Of a stretch of DNA of 34,569 bases, positions 1-9,209 are shown in pieces. A program made the translations under genes and the position numbers. The DNA is from Gammaproteobacteria bacterium (GTDB taxonomy: Bacteria; Pseudomonadota; Gammaproteobacteria; Methylococcales; DRLZ01): assembly GCA_022600935.1 (NCBI GenBank), contig JAHZJL010000039.1, positions 1 to 34,569 of the forward strand. Reading direction: 5' to 3'. The notes below the pieces were generated by a model that saw nothing but the letters and a program-made list of their open reading frames with translations, made no database searches and was not told where the DNA came from. Every line of letters starts with the position of its first letter. Position 1 is the stretch's first letter.

Positions 1-623
1 GCAGGAGGATTATTCCAGGAACCACCGGCCCATGCTGCTATCAGATTTCCACAATTTGCAGGATCACCACCTGGTACATGAGTTGCCCAAGTAGCCGGAG
101 TAAATGGACTAGGACTTGTTGAAGCAGGAGCAACAGTATCTGTATCAAATACATTACCCATTTCTATCACTTCAAAATAACCTTCTTTGGTTCTGTCCAA
201 ACCTGTGCCGGCCCCATCGTCAACACCGCCCTGTGTGGGATCATATTCACTGTTTCTAAACGGCTGACCGCCAACTGGAATAGCTGGTACAGTACATGTG
301 CTGTCTGGAGTAGCAATTTTAGCACCCTCACCTTCAGGTGAGACAACAGCCACCCACACGTCTTTAGGTGACATGTAAATATTGAAGTCAAGAACCTCAT
401 GACTTGCTTTAGCTTCTCTAAATCGAATTTTTACAGCTTTAACATAATCCGTTGTATTAACAAGTGTAATCAACGTATCAAAATTACCCGCTGCAGAACC
501 CTGAACAGTGTAATAAGGGAATAATAAAACCTCCCCCAGCCCGTTAGGGTTTACGCTTACGGCGTTTGCAGCCGTATGTCCAAGTGTCGCTGCCACTGCT
601 GCAGCTATGACTTTTTTCTTCAT
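1..623 (-). CDS. Secreted surface protein, C-terminus cut by window edge
   Basis: The frame is open from an ATG at 623 to the window edge, giving 207 codons without a stop. AAGGAG lies 7 bases upstream of this ATG, which fixes the start. Residues 1-21 form a Sec signal peptide (basic start, alanine-rich core, cleavage likely after AANA). The mature part begins with VNPNGLGEVLLFPYYTVQG, followed by a segment on 'LVNTTDYVKAVKIRF' and 'EVLDFNIYMSPKDVW'. I recall this arrangement from uncharacterised secreted proteins of marine and sulfur- or methane-oxidising gammaproteobacteria, but I know no function for it. The later part is rich in Gly, Pro, Thr and Asn and has few charges. A cell-surface or outer-membrane-associated role is inference. 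The C-terminus is not visible, so a sorting signal cannot be judged. Confidence 0.8.
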   Translation of the reverse strand, partial: MKKKVIAAAVAATLGHTAANAVSVNPNGLGEVLLFPYYTVQGSAAGNFDTLITLVNTTDYVKAVKIRFREAKASHEVLDFNIYMSPKDVWVAVVSPEGEGAKIATPDSTCTVPAIPVGGQPFRNSEYDPTQGGVDDGAGTGLDRTKEGYFEVIEMGNVFDTDTVAPASTSPSPFTPATWATHVPGGDPANCGNLIAAWAGGSWNNPP

Positions 624-751
624 CAACATGCTCCTTAATTTACTTACCTTTAAAATAGCCAAGCTTCATTGGAAACGGCACGCACACAAGCCACCCCCGT
701 ATAACGCTCACAAAATTTATACTATCAGCTCTCTATCGTCAAGCCTTTTGA

Positions 752-1195
752 TTATTTCTCAAGAAGATACCACCACTGTCCATCGCCATGAATCCAGTTT
801 TCCTTAAAATCTCTTGAATTTTCGATACCCTTGGGAAAAAACTTATGCCGAATACGATATTTAACTGACACAACGACCTGACATAAATCCTTTTCGCATT
901 CTGTTTTTACAGGGACTGCTTCCAGCCACTGAGTTGCTCCGCCAAAACGCCCAATATATACATTTTTTGGTGTCGTTTCACGTGAACCGGGTGAAATATA
1001 TTCATATGCTGCCGAAAAATCTCTTTTGATTATCCGGTTCCACCTATCGATCGCTCTTTCTTCTACAATCTGTTCCCTGGTTCGCGAATCAAACATAGTT
1101 TGCGAACACCCACTGACTGATATCAGAATTAAGCAAACAGACAGATGAATAATTTTGTTGGTAATCCCCAATTTTCTCAATGAACACCCTTCCAT
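752..1195 (-). CDS. Small hypothetical lipoprotein
   Basis: A protein of about 147 residues with a hydrophobic stretch ending in the lipobox VSGC, so it is probably a lipid-anchored envelope protein. After the cysteine come a basic/acidic helix (REQIVEERAIDRW) and a mixed alpha/beta region with 'AAYEYISPGSR', a pair of cysteines (CEKDLC) and a C-terminal 'GDGQWWYLLEK'. The pattern resembles small NTF2-like or DUF4440-like envelope proteins, but this is a weak impression. The start is uncertain: ATG at 1195 is used here, while a TTG at 1180 lies behind a better ribosome site (AAGGG). It is on the same strand as the surface protein at 1-623, 128 bases upstream of it. No function can be given. 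Confidence 0.7.
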   Translation of the reverse strand: MEGCSLRKLGITNKIIHLSVCLILISVSGCSQTMFDSRTREQIVEERAIDRWNRIIKRDFSAAYEYISPGSRETTPKNVYIGRFGGATQWLEAVPVKTECEKDLCQVVVSVKYRIRHKFFPKGIENSRDFKENWIHGDGQWWYLLEK

Positions 1196-1782
1196 GGACA
1201 CCCAAGTATACAGCACTAATCAGTCCACTGTTGCTTTTTTTTAAAAATCCTCGCTTACAATATATGACATTATGGATTAACTTGCAAGCCTAAGTTATCG
1301 GAATCTTTAAAATATTGCAAGTTTTTTTCTTGATGCGTAAAAACAACATAATGCCTGCCTTTCATTCAGCAAGCATAACATGCTCTAATTTGTGAATTTT
1401 TCATAAAAAAATTTAGACTTCTGAACTTGGCATCATTTCACACTTTGCTTAGACTTGAATGTATCGTAACGATATTTTTCACACCATTAAGAGTAAACCT
1501 CGCCATTTGAACAATTTGTCTTGAGATTTTGATTTAAACAATTCGAAACAGGAAAGAACTTGTGTATGAAATGAATATTCAGGCGCAGTACATGACAATC
1601 ATTTTGTTATTTTGATAAGTCAAATAATCAGAGAATACACCGGCATCACCTCCAGACCGGCGTGTGACTTGAGCAAACGTTTCAAACTATAGCAGAAATC
1701 TGTTTTTTTGCCCGCCAAAATCATTTATTTCTAATTGAGTATGCTCTAATGACCAGTTCAACCTATTAAACAATGGGACTCG
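1196..1782. other. Non-coding stretch between lipoprotein and pseudopilin genes
   Basis: About 590 AT-rich bases without a convincing gene on either strand. Near 1636-1664 there is an imperfect inverted repeat (ACACCGG ... CCGGCGTGT, with a bulge) lying downstream of the pseudopilin stop; it may be a weak terminator for that gene but has no good T-tract. Promoter elements for the lipoprotein would lie at the low-coordinate end, and I could not identify a convincing pair. Confidence 0.5.
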
Positions 1783-2577
1783 CTACTGATTGGGGCGATT
1801 AAGACCACCATTTGCTTGACGCCCCCTGCCAATATTCTGACTTGATCTGTTTCCTTGATTTTGTCTGTTATTTTGTGTTTGTCTGTTATTTTGCTGATTG
1901 GACAATTGTAATGTGCGATTGTTTCTTCCGACTGGATCACCTGAATTGATACTGGCTTCGACCTGAGGAGCAATGATGATTTCCGGCCATTGCTTCTGAT
2001 CCTTGATTTGAAGATCTATTTTAATCAGTGAAGGAAGTTCATTTTTATCCTCCCAATCTTCATTCCAGTCTTCATCCTGGTCTGTGGGTTGATCTTTTCC
2101 GAAATAATACACATCAAATCGTTCGATATTCGACAACAACGTCAATGTTTCCGATAATTCGGCATCTTCATCCAATTCCGGATAAAACGGCTCGACGTTA
2201 ACAACCAGCTCTTTGCTTCGCCCTTCCTTGTCCAACCCGATCGAAAATCGCCACAGCCCGCCTTTATCCTGGTTTGCAGGTAATCCGGCGACAAATATTA
2301 CACTGTGATTGTCACCTCTGAATGAAAATTCAGATTCGTTTTCCTCTGTAAAATCATCAATCACTGGACGGGCATTCTCCAGATATGAACGCAGAAAATT
2401 CTGCACTACAAAACGGTCACCAGTTGCAGAAGCAAGTGATTCACCAGCTTCCCAGTTTCTGACACCGGCCCTGAACGATGACATAAACAAGGTCATCATT
2501 ATACCCAACAGTGTTAATGCAATTAACACCTCAACCAGGGTAAACCCTTTGGCTTGATCGCTACAAGTATTGGACAT
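1783..2577 (-). CDS. gspJ: GspJ-like type II secretion minor pseudopilin
   Basis: A 264-residue protein with a type IV prepilin leader: KG/FTLVEVLIALTLLGIM, cleavage between Gly11 and Phe12, and the conserved Glu at position 5 of the mature protein. The following 'SSFRAGVRNWEAGE' and the acidic globular part ending near 'FDVYYFG...LPSLIKIDL' match the GspJ/PulJ family, whose members sit at the tip of the type II secretion pseudopilus. The last 50 or so residues are an unusual low-complexity Q/N/R/G tail. No other gsp gene is visible next to it (upstream is a long non-coding region, downstream a lipoprotein), so it may be an orphan minor pseudopilin. The start ATG at 2577 has only a weak ribosome site. 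The family call is good; the exact subtype is less certain. Confidence 0.8.
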   Translation of the reverse strand: MSNTCSDQAKGFTLVEVLIALTLLGIMMTLFMSSFRAGVRNWEAGESLASATGDRFVVQNFLRSYLENARPVIDDFTEENESEFSFRGDNHSVIFVAGLPANQDKGGLWRFSIGLDKEGRSKELVVNVEPFYPELDEDAELSETLTLLSNIERFDVYYFGKDQPTDQDEDWNEDWEDKNELPSLIKIDLQIKDQKQWPEIIIAPQVEASINSGDPVGRNNRTLQLSNQQNNRQTQNNRQNQGNRSSQNIGRGRQANGGLNRPNQ

Positions 2578-3008
2578 GATGATCTGATTTTCAGAGTCTG
2601 GAACTACTTAACGTGAATGATTTGAATGTTATCTTTCACGACTTTGAGCAAGAATTAGCCATCCAGAATATCACAGACTTGCCGACATATCGTAAACAAA
2701 GCGCACGCAATGACCAGTCATAAAAATCAAGATGATCCTATCATTGTCTATACAAAGCTCTCTGATAACTGCTGTTTGTCACTCAGCTTGATCAAGTAGT
2801 TCCCAACATTGATGAATGATCAACCAAGTCACTGCCAATGATTGATGAACTGATATGCGCTTGTGTGCTGAAAACTGGATAATCAGATCAAGATGGGTTA
2901 CAGTTTTAGTGACTGGCATGATTGATCAATTTATTCATAGTTAATTGATAAATAATGATTTTTAACATCAACAATTCACCTGCATTGCTTTAAGCAATAA
3001 TAATAGCC
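2578..3008. promoter_or_regulatory. Divergent intergenic region rich in TTGAT/ATCAA half-sites
   Basis: 431 bases between the divergent pseudopilin and FHA genes. I count about five TTGAT and six ATCAA words between 2726 and 2970. Among them are the palindromes CTTGATCAAG (2787-2796) and ATTGATCAAT (2921-2930) and the dyad TTGAT-GAATG-ATCAA (2809-2823). The half-sites match those of FNR/ANR (TTGAT-N4-ATCAA), but the spacings seen here (0 and 5) are not canonical. A bidirectional control region is a reasonable inference; the regulator is unknown. Confidence 0.35.
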
Positions 3009-3611
3009 ATGGAAAATCCGGATAGTACGCAAATTAAAACAGCTGAAGACCAGGCAACACAACCTGAAACTCTCCCACCTCAAGCCAGACTGATCTGTAC
3101 AGACCCCGCTCTGGACAGCAGTTTGGAAAGGCTTGAAATCGACTTAATTGACGCTGAGCAGACGATTGGCAGAGCCGACACGAATACAGTTGTCATTAAT
3201 TACATGCGAGTGTCTCGACATCACGCCAGAATCTACCCACATAACGGCGAATGGATAATTGAAGACGTGAGCAGTACCAACGGAATTTACATCTACGACG
3301 AACCAACCAGCAAGGCAATTCTTGAACCCGGCGCCCACATCAATATTGCATCGATACCATTTCGATTTGAACTGGTGACAGATTTCATTGAAACATTTGA
3401 AGACGAGGAAGCCGAATCTGTCGATATTCCCAGGACTGTGAAAAAGCAGCTCAATCAAAACCCGGAAGCAACAATTATTATCCAGAACAGTCCATACCTG
3501 GGATCTTCTGATAACAACACCTCTCAACAAGGCATAAAATACGGGTTGTTTGTCGCTATTTTCCTCATCGTGCTGTTAACAAGCGGTGTAATTGCTTCAG
3601 TTTCGATGTAA
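3009..3611 (+). CDS. FHA-domain protein with C-terminal membrane anchor
   Basis: A 200-residue protein. Residues about 28-125 form a forkhead-associated domain, which binds phosphothreonine peptides: GR at 54-55, SRHHARI at 69-75 and STNG at 89-92 are the conserved binding residues. An acidic linker with several Thr residues (126-175) leads to a single hydrophobic helix at about 178-196 and almost no tail, so the FHA domain should face the cytoplasm on a C-terminal anchor. It converges with the Ser/Thr kinase at 3751-5499, the natural source of the phosphothreonine it would read. Start ATG at 3009 has a weak ribosome site, but the FHA domain is complete. Partner and signal are unknown. Confidence 0.88.
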   Translation: MENPDSTQIKTAEDQATQPETLPPQARLICTDPALDSSLERLEIDLIDAEQTIGRADTNTVVINYMRVSRHHARIYPHNGEWIIEDVSSTNGIYIYDEPTSKAILEPGAHINIASIPFRFELVTDFIETFEDEEAESVDIPRTVKKQLNQNPEATIIIQNSPYLGSSDNNTSQQGIKYGLFVAIFLIVLLTSGVIASVSM

Positions 3612-3750
3612 AACAACTCCTACGACTCAAAGCAACACCACGCTTCAATCGAAACTTAGGCCCACATTCGAGCATTGGCTACAATCCAGGAATCTACAAT
3701 TTGCCAGTTAAAGCTCCAGAATACCCTGTATATTCAGTCAGCAGGACTCA

Positions 3751-5499
3751 CTACTGAGCAGACAGTTGCTCCTGGGCATCTTGTAGTGAGACGGTTTTAA
3801 TTGCAACATAATCAGCAACTGCAACCGCATCGTCCAGTTCGAACAATGCCAAACGCAAATCCAGCAAATAATTTAATGATTGCTCAATATCCGGTCGGGT
3901 CTGCTTAAACAGTGGATGATCTGTCACCACCGCAATCATAAATTCAACACCATAAGGCCCAACAATCTGCCATTGCCTGGTTTCACCCGAATTACCGACC
4001 AGAACAGTCTGACCTGATAAATACTCCAGATTCAATTGATTTGAACCTGGTATCAGATGAAACACCTTGTCATCCGCCATAAAATAATCAACATACAAAT
4101 ATCCTGCATAATTCGGAGCAACGACCTTAAACACCGGCCTTTCTCCTTCTATATACACTGTACTGTGTTGATACGATTCAATATTCAAACCGCTTCGCTT
4201 TTCTGCATTCCTCAACACAAATGGCTGAAGCATGGTTAGTGCTTCGCAATGACTGTCCAGCAATGGAGTTAAATTCATATCAACTGGCAATGACTCAGGG
4301 CGCTTAAGTCGATTGACCTGTTCCTTGAATGCATGTTGCCTGGAATTTGAAACATAACCCGATATTGACACTCCCTTATTAGTTTGGTTTATATTCATTT
4401 CTGTACAGGCATATTGATCCAGAATCCGTTTTAATTCTGAGTTTTTTTGGAGAACTGGTGTAAACGTTTCTTCTGGTTTATCAGTTAATACCTTAGAGGT
4501 CGCAAGTCCATCTTCTCCATTCTTGAATCGATTTACACCCTTATCTGAAAACCTAATATCACTTGTCTGTATTAACAACCAATATACGCCGCCTGCCATC
4601 GCCAATAAAACACCAGCTATACCAATCCAGCGCGTGATTCCCCGCGAATCAGCTTGCCCCAGGACTCTCTGACTGTTACCGATAGATTGCACAACTGATT
4701 TAAATTCAGCTGCGGTCTGAAAACGCATATCTGCATGTTTTGCAAGGGCTAGACTGACAACTTGATCCCATTTGGAATCAATCCCTGCTCTAAGCGTTGA
4801 AGGTTGCTGTGGTTGAACATGAAGAATCTGCTGCATGGTTTCAGCAAATGAGGCCCCTGAAAAAGGGTTTTGACCAGTCAGCAACTGATGTAGCACTACA
4901 CCTGCCGAAAACAAATCTGTTCGAGAGTCAACCGCTTTACCAAGACATTGTTCTGGAGACATATTATTCGGCGTGCCCAAAACCGAACGATCCAGAGTCA
5001 GATCGGAATCTTTGCGTTGCGCAATACCGAAATCCGAAATCAATAATTGATTGTTATCACGTCTTACCAGCAAGTTATCTGACTTGATATCCCGATGTAC
5101 GATACCTTGTCCGTGCACAGCATCCAAACCATCCAGTAATTCACTGATTATATTGACAATTTCATTCTCTGGAAGAGGTTTATGATGATTGAGGTATTGT
5201 TTTAAACTAACACAATCGACATAGTCCATGACCAGAAAACAATAATCGCCATCCTCCTGATAATCAAAAATAGCGACAACATTCGGGTGTCTTAATATCC
5301 TCCCGACTTTTGCTTCATTGATAAAACACTGCAAAATGATTTCACGATTGGTATCATTGAGCTTGCTTTTCTCAACGGCTTTCAGAGCAACCTGCTCCCT
5401 GGTATCCGGATCAAACGCTTGATATACAGTAGCGTTATTTCCTTCCCCAATGACTGAAATAATCTGATATTTACCAAGTTTCTCAGGTATTGTTTTCAT
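3751..5499 (-). CDS. Transmembrane Ser/Thr protein kinase with DUF4384-like outer domain
   Basis: A 582-residue Hanks-type (PknB-like) kinase. The cytoplasmic catalytic domain occupies residues 10-270: glycine loop IGEGNNATVY (18-26), Lys40, HRDIKSDN (135-142), DFG (156-158) and SPE in place of APE (181-183). All catalytic residues are present, so it should be active. A single membrane helix lies at about 291-309. The outer part (310-582) includes a segment around 440-545 (VYIEGERPVFKVVAPNYAGYLYVDYF ... HLIPG) that I read as DUF4384, a domain common in bacterial proteins that also carry caspase or kinase domains. The same domain type is recognisable in the CsgG-like lipoprotein at 19636-21282. 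The gene converges with the FHA gene, 139 bases away. Ligand and substrates are unknown. Confidence 0.92.
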   Translation of the reverse strand: MKTIPEKLGKYQIISVIGEGNNATVYQAFDPDTREQVALKAVEKSKLNDTNREIILQCFINEAKVGRILRHPNVVAIFDYQEDGDYCFLVMDYVDCVSLKQYLNHHKPLPENEIVNIISELLDGLDAVHGQGIVHRDIKSDNLLVRRDNNQLLISDFGIAQRKDSDLTLDRSVLGTPNNMSPEQCLGKAVDSRTDLFSAGVVLHQLLTGQNPFSGASFAETMQQILHVQPQQPSTLRAGIDSKWDQVVSLALAKHADMRFQTAAEFKSVVQSIGNSQRVLGQADSRGITRWIGIAGVLLAMAGGVYWLLIQTSDIRFSDKGVNRFKNGEDGLATSKVLTDKPEETFTPVLQKNSELKRILDQYACTEMNINQTNKGVSISGYVSNSRQHAFKEQVNRLKRPESLPVDMNLTPLLDSHCEALTMLQPFVLRNAEKRSGLNIESYQHSTVYIEGERPVFKVVAPNYAGYLYVDYFMADDKVFHLIPGSNQLNLEYLSGQTVLVGNSGETRQWQIVGPYGVEFMIAVVTDHPLFKQTRPDIEQSLNYLLDLRLALFELDDAVAVADYVAIKTVSLQDAQEQLSAQ

Positions 5500-5805
5500 T
5501 GATTGTTTAGATATTTTTATATTGTCTTTGCTGACACGGGTCTACATCGTCAACATGATTTTTTGCAGTCGATCACCAGGTATCACAAAATCACCAGCCA
5601 CCTGGTAAACAATGTCCAAACAAAAAAACATGCTGAATACAGGAGATTTGCAGCAGATATCTTTTTTAGCGGACAGCTTCTGTAAACAAAAACAGGTGAC
5701 AATGGCCGCTCACAAATCAAATACTGCAATTGACCGAACTATATCAGCTTTGCTCATTGAATTCCCGCCTTCAAACATCATTGATTCAGCCCTTAATATC
5801 ATCCC
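5500..5805. other. Short non-coding gap upstream of ctaG
   Basis: 306 bases between the divergent kinase and ctaG genes. Short open frames occur here but lack ribosome sites and recognisable sequence. The promoters of both flanking genes should lie here; I did not find convincing -35/-10 pairs. Confidence 0.4.
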
Positions 5806-6780
5806 ATGAATAGTTATCACTTTAAAAACAAGTATTTCCCTGTGATACCAGGACTGGTTATCATATGGATTACAACCCTGTGCAAAATCGCTCATGCGCA
5901 CGGTACAATTGCCAAAGACCAGAACTTATGGACGGCCTGGGTTTATACACCAAGCATTACCGTGCCAATTGTGCTGACCTTGTTGGTTTATTGTCTGGGC
6001 CTGATCAGGCGTCGCCAACAACACAAACCCATAAACCATATACGAACAACCTTGTTTTTTCTGGGACTTTTTTTCTTTTATTTTGCTCTACAATCACCAA
6101 TCGAACCCCTATCCGATCATTATTTCTATCTTCATCAAATTGAACACCTGATGCTTCGCATGTTCGGGCCGTGGCTAATTATTCTCAGCATGCCTATGAA
6201 CACCCTGATTCAAGGGCTGCCAAACTGGATAAGACGTGGAATTGTAAAACCACTCATCAAAAACAGGATAGTACACCTGATGTATCGAATCTTAACTCAG
6301 CCATACTTCGCAACATTTCTGTTTATTGCATCACTCTATATCTGGCAAATTCCAGATCTGCACAATCAGGCATTAAATGATCAGTTTTTACATGATTGCA
6401 TGCACGTCAGCATGATTGTAACGGCATTTTTCTTTTGGTGGGTGATTTCCGACCCGAGACGAACAGCCGCCCGCTGTACATATGGAATCCGGTTGTTTTT
6501 ACTGTGGGCTGTAACCACGTTTAACTCAATCCTGGGCGCGATCATCACCATGACGCGATCCGAAATTTATACCGGGTATAATCAGGATATTACAGCCATT
6601 TTGATGACAGCCATGGAGGACCAGCAACATGGCGGGGTCATCCTCTGGGTACCAGGCGGCATGATGGGGTTACTTGGAACAGCTGTAGTATTTTATCTGT
6701 GGGTTAGAGATTCGAAGCGCCAGCAGCGATTGCTTATGAAATATTCAAAGCAGCTGAAACCAGATACTACAGCTGCCTGA
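5806..6780 (+). CDS. ctaG: CtaG-type cytochrome c oxidase assembly protein
   Basis: A 324-residue polytopic inner-membrane protein. After a hydrophobic N-terminus ending in AHAHG come about seven membrane helices. The segment 'YLHQIEHLMLRMFGPWLIILSMP' (about residues 106-128) is the histidine-containing hallmark of the caa3-type CtaG family (PF09678), and further His residues occur in 'FLHDCMHVSM' and 'MEDQQHGG'. Family members help assemble or insert copper into haem-copper oxidases. No oxidase subunit gene is next to it, so the target oxidase lies elsewhere. Start ATG at 5806 has no strong ribosome site. It converges with the response regulator at 6936-7583. This is distinct from the Cox11 protein that is also called CtaG. 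Confidence 0.88.
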   Translation: MNSYHFKNKYFPVIPGLVIIWITTLCKIAHAHGTIAKDQNLWTAWVYTPSITVPIVLTLLVYCLGLIRRRQQHKPINHIRTTLFFLGLFFFYFALQSPIEPLSDHYFYLHQIEHLMLRMFGPWLIILSMPMNTLIQGLPNWIRRGIVKPLIKNRIVHLMYRILTQPYFATFLFIASLYIWQIPDLHNQALNDQFLHDCMHVSMIVTAFFFWWVISDPRRTAARCTYGIRLFLLWAVTTFNSILGAIITMTRSEIYTGYNQDITAILMTAMEDQQHGGVILWVPGGMMGLLGTAVVFYLWVRDSKRQQRLLMKYSKQLKPDTTAA

Positions 6781-6935
6781 AAATATCCTGTTGCAATTTC
6801 AGAGATTTGCTGACAGACACGAAATCAAACAGCAATACCGTGACAACTGACCAGGAATCATTACAGGAGAACACGAACATTCCGCGCCTAAAGTTAATAC
6901 TGCGAGATACATTTGTAGATGACTTTCGACTGACT

Positions 6936-7583
6936 CTAGGACTTTATCGAAGTATCGGATATCACACCGTGTTGCTGGGCTAGCAGAGTGAATTCTGAAT
7001 GAGAACGAACATTGAGTTTTGATTTTATCGATGTCACATAGTTAGCAGCTGTCTTATAGCTCAAAGCCAATTCTTCTGACGCTTCCCGCGTGGTCATACC
7101 CTTGGCAAGCAGGCAAAACAAGTCAAACTCCCTGGGCTTGAGTTGATCCAGTACAGAGATTTCAGAAGTCCTGGTCACATATTGAGACAAGTGCTTTTCA
7201 ACATAAATCTTGCCTTTCGCAACCTGCTCGACAGCATGAATCATGTTCTCCGGGGCGGAACGCTTGGTGATATAGCCTTTCGCACCTGCTTGTAAAGCAC
7301 GTGTCACATATACCGCTTCTTCGTACATGCTGAATACCAGAACTTTGGCATTTTCATCACGCAGTTTTAAACGCTTAATAGTCTCCAGGCCACCAATGCC
7401 CGGCATGGACAAATCCATTACGACAACATCCGGCTGACATTGCAGATATTGCTGGCAAGCTTGCTCACCACTACTGGCTTCAAACACTTCACCGATAAAA
7501 TCGGATTCAATTAATAATGTCCGATAACCGGCACGAACGACACTATGGTCGTCAACTAACAGAATTGACAATGTATCTTTCAT
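6936..7583 (-). CDS. NarL/LuxR-family response regulator
   Basis: A 215-residue DNA-binding regulator. The receiver domain (1-120) carries the acidic pair D11-D12, the phosphorylation site Asp57 in VVVMDLSMPG, and Lys in 'YITKRSAPE'. The C-terminal LuxR-type helix-turn-helix (about 148-210) includes 'LKPREFDLFCLLAKGMTTREASEEL' and 'KTAANYVTSIKSKL'. Its ATG overlaps the stop of the histidine kinase upstream (ATGA, 7580-7583), so the two are translationally coupled and almost certainly cognate. The layout is that of UhpA/NarL/UvrY systems. Target genes are not evident from the window. Confidence 0.93.
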   Translation of the reverse strand: MKDTLSILLVDDHSVVRAGYRTLLIESDFIGEVFEASSGEQACQQYLQCQPDVVVMDLSMPGIGGLETIKRLKLRDENAKVLVFSMYEEAVYVTRALQAGAKGYITKRSAPENMIHAVEQVAKGKIYVEKHLSQYVTRTSEISVLDQLKPREFDLFCLLAKGMTTREASEELALSYKTAANYVTSIKSKLNVRSHSEFTLLAQQHGVISDTSIKS

Positions 7584-9013
7584 GGTGTCCCTTTAACTTC
7601 CAGTTGCAAAGGCACATGCACTCGAATTTCAGTTCCTGTTCCAGGTTTACTTTCTATCATCAATTGTCCACCCATGCTTTTAGCTCGCTCACGCATACCT
7701 GCCAGACCGTATCCAAATCGTTTTCGTTCACTGTCAAAACCTTTACCATTATCGGTAATCTCAAGCTGTATATAACGATTTTCAGTCCAGGATCGTTTAG
7801 TTTGGCTGTATTCAAACAATTTTATTGCAATTTGACTTGCATCTGCATGTTTTACACTATTCGTTAAACATTCCTGAACAATTCGATAAAGATTCATCTT
7901 GCTGAATTGACTGTATTTTTCAACCTGATCATCACATTCAAACTGAATGTCCACACCATGCAGGCGCTGCTGCCAATTTTCCACTAATTCATGTAAAGCA
8001 GCTTGCAAACCCAATTCATCAAGAACAGTAGGACGAAGCTGCTTCATCAAATCCCTGATCACTGTATACAAATGATCACAAATCTCGGTTATTGCCTGAC
8101 TTCGTTTCGACAGATCAGAATTACCTTCTCCGGGAAAGGCCTGAGACTGTTGATCTGCATTCTTCATGGCTACACTCATTACTTTGATTGCACTGATCGA
8201 CTGCCCCAGTTCGTCATGTAATTCTTGAGCCAGATACTGCCGTTCATCCTCCTGCAGTTTCAATAACCGTTCTGCCAACGTCTGGTTTTCGTAGCGACGC
8301 TTTTCCAACTGACCAGCAGCGAGATTATACGAATCTGATATTGTATTCAATTCATCAAAGTAGAACTCAGGTAAATGAGAGGAATATTTCCCTTTTTTCA
8401 GATCCAGCAATGCTTGATTGACTGCTGTTAATTCCTGAATCATTCGCCCTGCGATAATCTTGGTCGCAGCATACACAAGCAAGAACAACAAACCCATTAA
8501 TAATGAAAAAGTGATGATCCGGCGTTGAAAGTTATAAAAACTCGCTACCGGCATTACCTGGACAGCGACACTGACAGGATTCTGTTGAGTTCCGGATATC
8601 ACTTTTTCAAGTGATAATGGCTTGAAAGATAACCAATGCCTCAACCAGCCAGGGTTTGTTTGATCCTTTAGAGTTGTTTGTGACAATGCTGATTGAGCAC
8701 GTATTACTACCTTTTCACCTGATTTTAAACTGATATCCTGTTGATAGACATCAGCAAGATACTGAAATATCGATGCTTGGTTTGCCAATTGTTGTTCAAG
8801 GTCAAGCCGAGGATCTGAAGATTGAAGTAGAATGGTTTCGACAACATTAATGACAAGCATTCCCTTATGCTGCATGGTTTGCAATGCGGATTTTTGTTCG
8901 GAATGCCAGATCACACTTAATCCGATAGCCAATATAAGGAAGATGCTCAGAGAGAAAATTCGGATCAGGCTGCTGCCCAGGCCGGGCAAAACAGGAGAAT
9001 TCAAGAAAGTCAT
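7580..9013 (-). CDS. NarX/UhpB-type sensor histidine kinase
   Basis: A 477-residue membrane kinase. Helices at about 18-36 and 166-186 bracket a periplasmic sensor region of some 130 residues that I do not recognise. A HAMP-like linker (187-240) precedes the HisKA_3 dimerisation domain, with the phosphorylated histidine His266 in 'DERQYLAQELHDELGQSISAIK'. The ATP-binding domain ends the protein, with NGKGF and 'GYGLAGMRERAKSMGG' near 425-455. The pattern 'ELHDELGQ' is typical of kinases that pair with NarL-family regulators, and the gene overlaps one. Start ATG at 9013 has a weak ribosome site. The signal is unknown; the sensor region has no cysteines or haem motifs that would suggest one. 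Confidence 0.93.
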   Translation of the reverse strand: MTFLNSPVLPGLGSSLIRIFSLSIFLILAIGLSVIWHSEQKSALQTMQHKGMLVINVVETILLQSSDPRLDLEQQLANQASIFQYLADVYQQDISLKSGEKVVIRAQSALSQTTLKDQTNPGWLRHWLSFKPLSLEKVISGTQQNPVSVAVQVMPVASFYNFQRRIITFSLLMGLLFLLVYAATKIIAGRMIQELTAVNQALLDLKKGKYSSHLPEFYFDELNTISDSYNLAAGQLEKRRYENQTLAERLLKLQEDERQYLAQELHDELGQSISAIKVMSVAMKNADQQSQAFPGEGNSDLSKRSQAITEICDHLYTVIRDLMKQLRPTVLDELGLQAALHELVENWQQRLHGVDIQFECDDQVEKYSQFSKMNLYRIVQECLTNSVKHADASQIAIKLFEYSQTKRSWTENRYIQLEITDNGKGFDSERKRFGYGLAGMRERAKSMGGQLMIESKPGTGTEIRVHVPLQLEVKGTP

Positions 9014-9209
9014 AGCAATCAGGCGTTAGAGAATTGGCCTGACTGCCAATCAGGACAACAATCGAATGCTAGCTGGGACAATCGGGACAAGTCAAATTAG
9101 GCGTGTGCTTACAAACTGGTTATCAGGAAATGGCCTTGTTAACCAAAGAACTCACAGTGAAAGCTGCAAACAATTCAAGAATACAGTGGGGTGTATATTC
9201 AAGCTCACA

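Noticed and set aside
607-807. Plus-strand frame across the surface-protein start
   Set aside because: Overlaps the signal peptide and leader of the minus-strand gene and resembles no protein.
1636-1664. Inverted repeat read as a strong terminator
   Set aside because: The arms are bulged and no T-tract follows; kept only as a remark in the non-coding entry.
3144-3530. 128-codon frame antisense to the FHA gene
   Set aside because: Shadow of the FHA coding sequence, whose domain motifs are clear.
5503-5809. Two short plus-strand frames before ctaG
   Set aside because: They overlap each other and the ctaG start, lack ribosome sites and have no protein-like pattern.
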